Positions 1 through 6,233 of a stretch of DNA of 6,233 bases are shown here, piece after piece. This stretch comes from B16-G9 sp964455635. GTDB lineage: Bacteria; Bacteroidota; Bacteroidia; Bacteroidales; F082. The stretch spans positions 1 through 6,233 of the forward strand of contig CAYVWX010000188.1 of NCBI GenBank assembly GCA_964455635.1, given 5' to 3'. Made by a program: the position numbers and the translations under genes. The first letter of the stretch is position 1, and every line of letters begins with the position of its first letter. The notes below the pieces were generated by a model. The model was not told where the DNA came from. It saw nothing but the letters and a program-made list of their open reading frames with translations, and did not search any database.

Positions 1-1374
1 GGCCGGATAGACACCCTTTATAACGCCTACATAATTACCGACACACTTCGTAAAAACCATAAAATTTATGATGCAGCGGTTGCCATAAAATCGCGTAAGG
101 AATATACTGCTGAAGGATACATCGACTACATCGACCGGAACGGGCTGCCACAGCAGGTTTATCTTCCTGAAATAACCACCGGTAAATGGGGAAGAACCAT
201 GGCAACAGGCCATGTTAAACAGGATGAACTGTTTTTCCTCAGTCCCGAGTACTTTTTCCGGGGTGATATTATTTTGGATGCAGCTAAACCTTATTTGAAA
301 TTTAAAGGAGGTTATCGCTTAAATGAAGATTGCATCGGCCTTGAAGACAATTGGGTTGCCTTTAGCAGATATATCGACCCAAAACATGTACAGTTTCAAA
401 TAGATACGACTACCGTTACCACCGACAGTACCCGGGCCCGTTTTGGGTTGGCTTTGTCCCTTGAGAAGCGTAGGTTTTATCCCATGGTGTTGCAGAGCCT
501 CGGGTCGGAAAACGACATTATTGCTTTTCAAAGTGAGGGTAAGCTTGAATATGATGCTGTCGGAAACAGATTTCTCGTGGGAAATCCCATGCGCTTAAAG
601 GGTAACAAAGAGGCCAAAGGCGGTTTTTTGGCGTTGGATAATAAACGGTGTATTTTGTCGGGTGACGGCCTCCTCGATTTGGGAACAAACTTTACCCAAA
701 CCCGACTGGTGGCTGCCGGCAACTTTAAACATTATATAATTCCCGATTCTACCGTTTTTAACACATCATTGATTTTCGATTTCTATTTTGACAACGATGC
801 GCTTGATATGATGTTAGACAGCCTGCGTATGATTCCGGGTGATGTGGTTAACGTAGGTAAAAGTGAATTTAACGTGGCAATCAGGGAGTTGCTAAATGTT
901 AAAGATGCGCAAGTGCTAAAAAAAGAGCTGAGCCTTTACGGTAATATGAAAAAAATGCCCGATCAAATTAAAGGCTCCATTATTTTTTCCGATGTAAACC
1001 TTGTTTGGGATTCGCAAACGCGTTCATACATCTCCAACGGCCCCATTGGTGTGGGCTTTGTGCATGGCAATGCAATTAATAAAATGTTAAAGGGCTTTAT
1101 GCAAATTGAAATCGGCCGGGTGGGAAGCGCTATTCATTTTTATTTGGAAACCGATCGAAAAACATGGTATTTTTTCTCTTATCAAAACGGAATTATGCAG
1201 TCTATTTCGTCGGATATGAATTATAACGAACATTTAGCGGGAATGAAAGATGAAAAACGGATGCGTAATCCCGACAGCGATGAAGACTACTACGAATATG
1301 TTATCTCCACCAAACGTAAAATGATTGATTTCTTCCGCAGGATGGAGCAAATTAAAAAGAGAATGAAGCGGTAA
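1..1374 (+). CDS. C-terminal part of a large conserved hypothetical protein (5' end outside window)
   Basis: The reading frame is open from the first base, with no stop before TAA at 1372-1374, so 457 residues of a longer protein are visible. The ATG at 199 is only the first Met in the fragment; the 66 codons before it read as normal protein, so it is not the true start. I do not recognise the family and assign no function. The fragment is rich in alternating polar/hydrophobic stretches that suggest beta structure. Two 17-residue segments look related: fragment residues 180-196 (L-x-Y-D ... R-F ... G-N-P) and 332-348 (L-x-W-D ... S-Y ... N-G-P). The last 45 or so residues are highly charged (Asp/Glu patch, then Lys/Arg) and probably helical. 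No membrane segment is visible. Large beta-rich proteins of this sort in Bacteroidota are often exported, but the N-terminus needed to judge this is missing. It lies codirectional with dnaN, 134 nt upstream. Confidence 0.85.
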   Translation, partial: GRIDTLYNAYIITDTLRKNHKIYDAAVAIKSRKEYTAEGYIDYIDRNGLPQQVYLPEITTGKWGRTMATGHVKQDELFFLSPEYFFRGDIILDAAKPYLKFKGGYRLNEDCIGLEDNWVAFSRYIDPKHVQFQIDTTTVTTDSTRARFGLALSLEKRRFYPMVLQSLGSENDIIAFQSEGKLEYDAVGNRFLVGNPMRLKGNKEAKGGFLALDNKRCILSGDGLLDLGTNFTQTRLVAAGNFKHYIIPDSTVFNTSLIFDFYFDNDALDMMLDSLRMIPGDVVNVGKSEFNVAIRELLNVKDAQVLKKELSLYGNMKKMPDQIKGSIIFSDVNLVWDSQTRSYISNGPIGVGFVHGNAINKMLKGFMQIEIGRVGSAIHFYLETDRKTWYFFSYQNGIMQSISSDMNYNEHLAGMKDEKRMRNPDSDEDYYEYVISTKRKMIDFFRRMEQIKKRMKR

Positions 1375-1508
1375 AACCTTGTAAATTGCTGCTGTAAAAT
1401 TGCTTTCCTGCCGTTGTGAATAAAATCTTTAACGGGCGTTAGCAAGTAACGGTATTATTTTCTATTTTTACTCCCGATATTAACCCGCGATTCATAAATC
1501 ATAAAACT
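1375..1508 (+). promoter_or_regulatory. Intergenic leader of dnaN with a weak candidate promoter
   Basis: This 134-nt AT-rich spacer probably carries the dnaN promoter. The best candidate is TATTTTTA at 1463-1470, which matches the Bacteroidota -7 consensus TAnnTTTG except for the last base. A poor TTA at 1439-1441 lies 21 nt upstream where a -33 TTG would be expected. A short perfect inverted repeat, CGTTA/TAACG (1437-1441 and 1447-1451, 5-nt loop), overlaps that site and is followed by a T-rich stretch. It could instead be a weak terminator for the upstream gene. There is also an imperfect direct repeat, GTAAATTGCT at 1381-1390 and GTAAAATTGCT at 1394-1404. No Shine-Dalgarno site precedes the dnaN ATG; the leader is A-rich, as is common in this phylum. 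The assignment is tentative. Confidence 0.25.
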
Positions 1509-2633
1509 ATGAAGTTTATTATATCCAGCACCACACTTTTAAGAAGTTTACAAAAAATTAGTGGCGTATTGTCAACCAGCAACACACTGCCTATTTTAGA
1601 GAACTTTCTTTTTGTTTTAAACAATAATACCCTTACCGTTACTGCTTCCGACCTGGAGACCACCATCTCGGTTATGGTTGAACCCGAAAAGGCCGACGAT
1701 GCAGGTGCGGTGGCCATTCCGGCCAGGCAGCTGCTCGATATCATGAAAACATTCCCCGAGATGCCTGTTACCATTATTTCCGATGCCGAAACGCTTAATG
1801 TTGAAATATTGGCAGGCGAAGGAAAATATAAAATGATTGGCCAGTCGCATGAGGAGTTTCCACAGGTTCCCGAACTGGAGGATACTAAAAAAATTACCGC
1901 AAACGGCGCCATGTTGGTAAATGCATTTAACAATACGCTGTTTGCTACGGGCAACGACGAGTTGAGGCCGGTAATGTCGGGTGTTTATTGCGAAATTAAT
2001 GAGGACAACCTTACTTTTGTTGCTACCGATGCACATAAACTGGTACGCTATCGCCGTAAGGAAGTTAAAAGTGAAACGGCAGATTCGTTTATTTTTCCAA
2101 AAAAAACCCTAAGCCTTGCCCGTCATATTATTCCCGAAGATGAGGAAGAGGTTGTGATGGAGTTTAACAAAACCAATGCTACTTTCAGGTTTGACGATAT
2201 TTTGCTTGTGTGCCGTTTGATAGAAGGTAAATATCCTAATTATGAAGCGGTTATTCCAAGTGAGAACCCGTTTAAACTTACCATTGGCCGGCAAAGCCTG
2301 CTCAACGCCTTACGTCGCGTTTCTATTTTCGGAAGCAAATCAACCCATCAGGTTCGGTTTAAAATATCGGGCAAAGAGCTGGTGCTCTCCGCCGAGGACA
2401 TCGACTACTCAAGCGAAGGTAAAGAACGGCTTACCTGCAGTTACGAGGGCGATGACATTGAAATAGGTTTTAACTCCAAGTTTATGCAGGAGATGCTCAG
2501 CACACTTACCTGCGACAATATTACACTGGAAATGTCGGCGCCAAACCGGGCGGGAATTATTAAACCCGAAAACAACGAAGACGAAAACGAGGACGTATTA
2601 ATGCTTATTATGCCCGTTATGCTTTCATCATAA
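1509..2633 (+). CDS. dnaN: DNA polymerase III subunit beta (sliding clamp)
   Basis: The 374-residue product has the usual length of the bacterial beta clamp. In this family a ring-shaped homodimer encircles DNA and tethers the polymerase III core and other clamp-binding proteins to the template. Recognisable family motifs occur in the expected order: TLPILENF near residue 26 and ASDLETT near 47 in domain 1; ELRPVMSGVY near 150 and ATDAHKLVRY near 171 in domain 2; CRLIEGKYPNYEAVIP near 234 at the domain 2/3 boundary; NRAGIIKP and the C-terminal LMLIMPVML in domain 3. The C-terminal segment and domain 2/3 boundary contribute to the hydrophobic peptide-binding pocket in characterised clamps. The ATG at 1509 is preferred because MKFIISSTTLL aligns with typical clamp N-termini. 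An Asn/Asp/Glu-rich insertion (about residues 355-364) just before the last strand is common in Bacteroidota clamps. The upstream neighbour is not dnaA, so the gene is outside the dnaA-dnaN arrangement of many bacteria. A strong terminator follows directly. Confidence 0.98.
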   Translation: MKFIISSTTLLRSLQKISGVLSTSNTLPILENFLFVLNNNTLTVTASDLETTISVMVEPEKADDAGAVAIPARQLLDIMKTFPEMPVTIISDAETLNVEILAGEGKYKMIGQSHEEFPQVPELEDTKKITANGAMLVNAFNNTLFATGNDELRPVMSGVYCEINEDNLTFVATDAHKLVRYRRKEVKSETADSFIFPKKTLSLARHIIPEDEEEVVMEFNKTNATFRFDDILLVCRLIEGKYPNYEAVIPSENPFKLTIGRQSLLNALRRVSIFGSKSTHQVRFKISGKELVLSAEDIDYSSEGKERLTCSYEGDDIEIGFNSKFMQEMLSTLTCDNITLEMSAPNRAGIIKPENNEDENEDVLMLIMPVMLSS

Positions 2634-2654
2634 AATAGTTTTCATTATTTTAGT

Positions 2655-2711
2655 AAAACGGCTTAGAATATTTTTTTTAAGTCGTTTTTTTTTGTTTTTG
2701 TTTTTTTGTTT
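2655..2711 (+). terminator. Rho-independent terminator of dnaN with long T-tract
   Basis: An 11-bp stem is formed by AAAACGGCTTA (2655-2665) and TAAGTCGTTTT (2678-2688) around a 12-nt loop. Only one pair is not Watson-Crick, and in plus-strand RNA it is a G-U wobble. The stem runs straight into T9 (2685-2693), then G, T5, G, T7, G and T4 to about 2711. The same hairpin read on the minus strand has an A/C mismatch at the wobble position and only four T residues after it. It therefore favours stopping dnaN transcription and is a poor terminator for the converging galM gene. Confidence 0.85.
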
Positions 2712-2728
2712 TGGGGAAAGTAGTAAAC

Positions 2729-3754
2729 TCACTCTCCAACTCCAAATCTAAAAATGGTGGCCTGCGAATAGAAATCGGTGGGTAACAGTAGGGTGGAGGG
2801 GAAATCCGGACGATTGGCAGCGTCGGGATAAAGTTGGGTTTCGAGGCAAAAGGCGCCATGGTTTTTATAGGGTTTGTTGTTTTTGCCGGTGATGCCCTCT
2901 AAATAGTTTCCGGTATAAAACTGAAGCGTGGGGCAGGTGGTGAAAACCTCCATTACCCTACCACTGTCGGGGTCGTAAACCTTGGCTGCAGGGGCCATCT
3001 CGCCGTCGGGTTTGTCAAAAACATAACAATGGTCGTAACCAACTTCGGTTTGACTGATATAATCGCCGATGGCATGCATCTTCCTAAAATCGAAAGCAGT
3101 GTTTGCAACCGGCAGAAGTTTGCCTGTTGGTAAAATATTTTCGTTGGTTTCCAGTATCTTGTCTGCAACTATCAATACCCTGTGATTTAAAATATGTGCG
3201 CTTCCCGAAAGGTTAAAATAAGCATGGTTGGTAAGGTTTACATGAGTGGGGCGGTCGGTTGTGGCAAAATATTCGGTAATAAATTCATTTTCTTCGGTGA
3301 GTCTGTACACAATCCGTGTTTTTAAATTACCAGGAAAGCCCTCTTCGCCGTCACTACTTAGGTAATTTAACTCAACACCTTGTTCATCATCGGTTTTATA
3401 GGGTTTTACATCCCATATTTTTTTGTTAAATCCGCTGATGCCGCCATGCAGGGCATATGTATCATAATGAGAGGAAATCCGGTACCATTTGTCACCAATC
3501 TTAAACTCTGCGTTGCTGATACGGTTGGTTACCCGTCCGATAATGGCATTAAAATAGGCGGGGTTTTCAAGATAAAGTTCGGGAGTATCGTATCCAAGTA
3601 AAATATCGTGGGTTACGCCGTTTTTGTCGGGCGTGTTGATGGAGGTTATTATTCCTCCCAAATTTAATATTGTAATGGTTACACCTCTGCTGTTTTTAAG
3701 TGTATATTCTTTAATTGTCTGACCGCTGTTAAGGGTTAAAACTGTTTTTTCCAT
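2729..3754 (-). CDS. galM: Aldose 1-epimerase (galactose mutarotase)
   Basis: This 341-residue protein matches the GalM family in length and motifs. The enzyme interconverts the alpha and beta anomers of hexoses such as galactose and glucose and feeds the Leloir pathway. Conserved active-site positions are all present: GRVTNRI (Arg74, Arg78), LHGG (His103), NLTNHAYFNL (His177, the expected catalytic acid), YDHCYV (Asp241, sugar binding) and CLETQLYPDAAN (Glu305, the expected catalytic base). No signal peptide or lipobox is visible, so it should be cytoplasmic, unlike some Bacteroidota paralogues that are lipoproteins. The ATG at 3754 gives the usual N-terminus and lies 13 nt after the stop of the glycosyltransferase gene, suggesting cotranscription as the last gene of a three-gene operon. 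No galK, galT or sugar transporter is adjacent. It converges on dnaN with 95 nt between the stops. Substrate preference cannot be read from the sequence. Confidence 0.95.
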   Translation of the reverse strand: MEKTVLTLNSGQTIKEYTLKNSRGVTITILNLGGIITSINTPDKNGVTHDILLGYDTPELYLENPAYFNAIIGRVTNRISNAEFKIGDKWYRISSHYDTYALHGGISGFNKKIWDVKPYKTDDEQGVELNYLSSDGEEGFPGNLKTRIVYRLTEENEFITEYFATTDRPTHVNLTNHAYFNLSGSAHILNHRVLIVADKILETNENILPTGKLLPVANTAFDFRKMHAIGDYISQTEVGYDHCYVFDKPDGEMAPAAKVYDPDSGRVMEVFTTCPTLQFYTGNYLEGITGKNNKPYKNHGAFCLETQLYPDAANRPDFPSTLLLPTDFYSQATIFRFGVGE

Positions 3755-3767
3755 GAATGATGTGTAC

Positions 3768-5009
3768 TTATGATAATTTATTTTTGGCTTGTCGTGACAG
3801 ATAAGCTTTTGACAGAAACCAGGTTAGCAGCCATCCCGTTGTTGCAACGGCAATGCCGAGGACAATGCTTCCCAAAACATATTGCCAAAAGCCAAATCCA
3901 AGCTGCTGCAATACCCGGTAAAAGTCGCCCGAAACAGCATGTTTGTATAAGGTGTCAAGCGATTGTTTTGTAAGTAAGTTGGTGTTACCTTTAACAAACA
4001 ATCCGCCCGTTTGATATGCGAAATAGATGATAAACGGAATCATGGGCGGCAGGCTGATGTTGGAGGCGATAAGGACAATTACTTTGTTTATTTTTAACAG
4101 ATGGGCAAAAAATGCTGCCAGCAACATTTGAAATCCCCATACAGGTAAAATTCCCATAAATAAGCCGAAACCAACTGCCGAAGCTGCCTTTTCGGGACTC
4201 TCATTGTGGTTTCCGAGCTGTTCTTTTATGATGGTTGAAATTTTATTAGCCGTAAAATAGCGAACCATATCGCGTGGCCAAATCCAAAGCAGGGTTGTTA
4301 ATACCAACAATGAATTTAAGATACTTATTCTCGTAAAGTCGCGTAAAGGCCTGAAATGAGAAATGCGCTCTTCCTGCGGAGGATAATAAACCTTAACGGG
4401 AACCCATAAAACGGGCGTGTTTTTCCAGGCAAGACGTACCAAAATCTCCACTTCAAATTCATACTTTGAAGAAAAAAATTTCATATTTTTTAATTGTGCC
4501 AAAGGATATAGCCTAAAACCCGATTGGGTATCGGGTAACGAAATACCAGTTTCGAGTTTGTACCAAAAGTTTGAAAATTTGTTGGCAAAGCTGTTTTTAG
4601 CCGGCATGCCGTCAGCCTGAATGTTACGTGCTCCAACAACAACCGAACCCGGCGATTTTTCAACGGCTTTCAAAAAAAGAGGTATGTCATCGGCAAAATG
4701 TTGTCCGTCGGAATCGATGGTTATGGCATAATCAAAACCCATGGCAATGGCTTTACGCAAGCCTTCGCGCAGGGCAATACCTTTACCTTGATTCTTGTCA
4801 AAAGTCAACAGGGTGATAGTTTTGAGGTCGGTTAAAATTTCTTTTGTGCCATCGGTGGAACCGTCGTTTACAACAATTACCTTAGCGCAATATTGCAGGG
4901 TGTTGTCAATCAAATTTTTTAATGTAGCTGCATTGTTATAAGTAGGAATAACTATACATACATTCAGTTCGTCAGCTTTGTGATGTGTGGTTGACAACGA
5001 ATTTTTCAT
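3768..5009 (-). CDS. Family 2 glycosyltransferase fused to a C-terminal DUF2062 membrane domain
   Basis: The 413-residue protein has two parts. Residues about 16-230 form a GT-A fold of the dolichyl-phosphate mannose synthase-like GT2 group: VIPTYNN (20-26), VVNDGSTDGT (46-55), the metal-binding IDSDGQH (98-104, Asp99 and Asp101) and DTQSGFR (160-166). Residues about 230-400 are hydrophobic with likely membrane segments near 230-246, 276-302, 307-331 and 376-400. They carry the DUF2062 signatures GFGLFMGILPVWGFQ (280-294) and SNISLPPMIPFIIYFAYQTGG (about 316-336). The catalytic domain should face the cytoplasm and transfer a sugar from a nucleotide- or lipid-activated donor to a membrane-associated acceptor; donor and acceptor are unknown. 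The catalytic motifs look intact, so it is probably active. The start at 5009 lies 7 nt after the stop of the DUF3298 gene and galM follows after 13 nt, consistent with an operon. Similar fusions occur in Bacteroidota, including in aryl-polyene/flexirubin clusters, but no polyene genes are seen here. Confidence 0.92.
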   Translation of the reverse strand: MKNSLSTTHHKADELNVCIVIPTYNNAATLKNLIDNTLQYCAKVIVVNDGSTDGTKEILTDLKTITLLTFDKNQGKGIALREGLRKAIAMGFDYAITIDSDGQHFADDIPLFLKAVEKSPGSVVVGARNIQADGMPAKNSFANKFSNFWYKLETGISLPDTQSGFRLYPLAQLKNMKFFSSKYEFEVEILVRLAWKNTPVLWVPVKVYYPPQEERISHFRPLRDFTRISILNSLLVLTTLLWIWPRDMVRYFTANKISTIIKEQLGNHNESPEKAASAVGFGLFMGILPVWGFQMLLAAFFAHLLKINKVIVLIASNISLPPMIPFIIYFAYQTGGLFVKGNTNLLTKQSLDTLYKHAVSGDFYRVLQQLGFGFWQYVLGSIVLGIAVATTGWLLTWFLSKAYLSRQAKNKLS

Positions 5010-5016
5010 AAAAGTA

Positions 5017-6156
5017 CTACTGTTGCTTTTGTTTGCTCAGCCTGTAAACGGGTGTGTTGCTACGAATTAAACCGCTGCACTCGTCAAAGTTCAGGAAAAC
5101 TTCGGGTAGTCCGTAGGAGTATGGTGCCACCTCGTAACTGGCATATTTAAAACCGATTCCGTTTCCGGTAACATAAATATTTTGATTGGGAACAATTTTG
5201 TCAACAAAAAAACCGAGTTGCTTTAACCCTGCCTCGTCTTTGGTTTTGTATTTTTTCAACATCTTTTTTGTTAGCAAAACCGAAAGGGCACTGTCGGCAT
5301 CGCTTTTAAAGATATCGTTGTAGTTTAATGCTTTACCTGTGTTTAAATCAATAATATCGTAAGCATAATTGGTTATGCCGTGCGCACCACCTGAAAACGC
5401 ATATCGCTGATATTCAACGCAAAGAAGGTGCGATGAATTAAAAAGTACCGACATGGCATTTACCGAAGCCCACGAAAATGAAGCGCCGCCAAGTTTTTTA
5501 TATTCGTCGTAATTGGAGTTTTGGTAATTGCGATAATACTCTTTTTCAAATTTACCGAGCATTGTTTCGGGCGAGCTTTCCGTAAAGTTATCTCCAAAAA
5601 AACCTCTGTTTATTATATGTCGAACCGAATTTAACACACCCGGAGGCAATGAGTTGTCCTGAGGGTAAATAAACGTAAGTTCAATCGTAGCTGTGGGCGA
5701 ATTTTTCTGACCGCTTACCAACTCCTTTTCCGAATTCATGTAATATACCTTAAAAGGTAAACTCCCATTGGGGTAATACTCCTTTAACAGCACTTCCATA
5801 TAATCGTTTTTTTCGTCGGGAACTTTCCATTTTCCTTTGTACGAATTATCGTTCCAAACTCCCATGAACGAGGCGTCATCGGCACCATACTCTTTTAAAT
5901 ACAGGCTGTCGTTTTTTATTATTTTGCCTTCTACCTCCAGCATCTTTCCATAAAAGGTAGTGGCATCGTTTTCTTTAAACTTATATTGATAGTTTCCTTC
6001 TACCTTGTCAAACAACCTGATAAAGTTGGCCGTAACATCAATGTTGTCGCCAATGGTGCCTTCCATACGATGGTAAGATGCTTTGCCGTTGCTTTGTGCG
6101 CTTGCAACGGACCCGAAAAGTATAGATGTAAACAGAATAATCAATTTGATTTTCAT
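5017..6156 (-). CDS. Secreted DUF3298-domain protein (RsiV/PdaC C-terminal-like)
   Basis: The 379-residue product begins with a classical signal peptide: MKIK, a hydrophobic core (residues 5-17) and an ASA-Q site that predicts cleavage after residue 20. No lipobox cysteine is present, so it should be periplasmic or secreted. Residues about 31-112 form a beta-rich module with the pattern G-T-I-G ... V-E-G-N-Y-Q-Y ... G-K-W. Residues about 155-360 resemble the DUF4163/DUF3298 pair found in the extracellular parts of the anti-sigma factor RsiV and the deacetylase PdaC. Key segments are YAFSGGAHGITNYAYDIIDL (251-270), NYNDIF (278-283) and YEVAPYSYGLPEVFL (341-355). No catalytic deacetylase domain or cytoplasmic anti-sigma domain is attached, so a binding or structural role in the envelope is more likely than enzymatic activity; this is inference. 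The ATG at 6156 is fixed by the signal peptide. It is the first gene of the putative operon with the glycosyltransferase and galM. Confidence 0.85.
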   Translation of the reverse strand: MKIKLIILFTSILFGSVASAQSNGKASYHRMEGTIGDNIDVTANFIRLFDKVEGNYQYKFKENDATTFYGKMLEVEGKIIKNDSLYLKEYGADDASFMGVWNDNSYKGKWKVPDEKNDYMEVLLKEYYPNGSLPFKVYYMNSEKELVSGQKNSPTATIELTFIYPQDNSLPPGVLNSVRHIINRGFFGDNFTESSPETMLGKFEKEYYRNYQNSNYDEYKKLGGASFSWASVNAMSVLFNSSHLLCVEYQRYAFSGGAHGITNYAYDIIDLNTGKALNYNDIFKSDADSALSVLLTKKMLKKYKTKDEAGLKQLGFFVDKIVPNQNIYVTGNGIGFKYASYEVAPYSYGLPEVFLNFDECSGLIRSNTPVYRLSKQKQQ

Positions 6157-6194
6157 AACGCTGTAAAATAAAAACTCAATTTTCCTTCGGAGAG

Positions 6195-6202
6195 CAAAAG
6201 TA
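6195..6202 (-). promoter_or_regulatory. Bacteroidota-type -7 element upstream of the DUF3298 gene
   Basis: The minus strand reads TACTTTTG, an exact match to the Bacteroidota -7 consensus TAnnTTTG. Transcription would start near position 6188, giving a leader of about 32 nt before the ATG at 6156. No convincing -33 TTG is visible at the expected distance upstream, only a T-rich patch further out (about 6226-6230), so promoter strength is uncertain. The minus-strand leader holds an AAGGAAAA stretch, but it is more than 20 nt from the start codon and is unlikely to act as a ribosome binding site. No other good promoter match was noticed in the short gaps before the next two genes, which supports a single transcript. 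Confidence 0.5.
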
Positions 6203-6233
6203 ATATAAATGGCGGTATTCTCTCGTAAAATTA

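Noticed and set aside
199..1374. A 391-residue protein starting at the ATG at 199
   Set aside because: The frame is open back to base 1 and the upstream codons read as ordinary protein, so this Met is internal to a longer gene.
1411..1435. Inverted repeat CCGTT/AACGG with a 15-nt loop
   Set aside because: The stem is only 5 bp and no T-run follows, so it is at the level expected by chance.
1499..2036. Two overlapping minus-strand reading frames (151 and 139 residues) opposite dnaN
   Set aside because: They are antisense shadows of a strongly conserved gene, have no recognisable motifs and no promoter-like signal.
2677..2859. A small minus-strand frame ending in a Lys-rich tail
   Set aside because: It overlaps the end of galM out of frame, and its Lys-rich tail is simply the translation of the T-tract region.
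4417..4816. Plus-strand frames of 67 and 62 residues inside the glycosyltransferase gene
   Set aside because: They lie antisense to conserved catalytic motifs and show no family resemblance.
1..6233. CRISPR array, insertion sequence, tRNA, rRNA, phage or defence genes
   Set aside because: No spaced direct repeats, transposase or integrase motifs, terminal inverted repeats or tRNA-like cloverleafs were seen on either strand; the genes are ordinary chromosomal ones.

Overview
The window looks like ordinary chromosomal DNA from a member of the Bacteroidota, probably the Bacteroidales or a related order. Four observations support this. The base composition is moderate and AT-leaning, and the starts have A/T-rich leaders without clear Shine-Dalgarno sites. 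A TAnnTTTG-type -7 element lies upstream of the last gene. The protein set is typical of the group: a GT2-DUF2062 fusion, a secreted DUF3298 protein, and a DnaN ending in LMLIMPVML. This placement is an inference; no rRNA or species marker is present.

Layout on the plus strand: positions 1-1374 hold the C-terminal 457 residues of a large protein whose start lies outside the window and whose function I do not recognise. After a 134-nt gap comes dnaN (1509-2633), the complete DNA polymerase III sliding clamp. A hairpin and long T-tract (2655-2711) follow and form a convincing intrinsic terminator for dnaN.

Layout on the minus strand, converging on dnaN: a promoter-like element (6195-6202) precedes a secreted DUF3298-type protein (6156-5017). 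A membrane-anchored family 2 glycosyltransferase fused to DUF2062 (5009-3768) follows, then galM, aldose 1-epimerase (3754-2729). The three genes are separated by only 7 and 13 nt, so they probably form one operon. Their joint role is not obvious: one protein is exported, one probably works at the inner membrane on a lipid-linked or lipid acceptor, and one handles free sugars in the cytoplasm. A cell-envelope or sugar-related theme is possible but is inference only.

I found no mobile element, CRISPR array, tRNA, rRNA or phage signature, and no stretch above 300 bases lacks a gene. I see no strong evidence for a new biological system. The items most worth a second look are the uncharacterised large protein before dnaN, the two-domain architecture of the DUF3298 protein, the GT2-DUF2062 fusion in its small operon, and the strand-polar terminator between the convergent genes.
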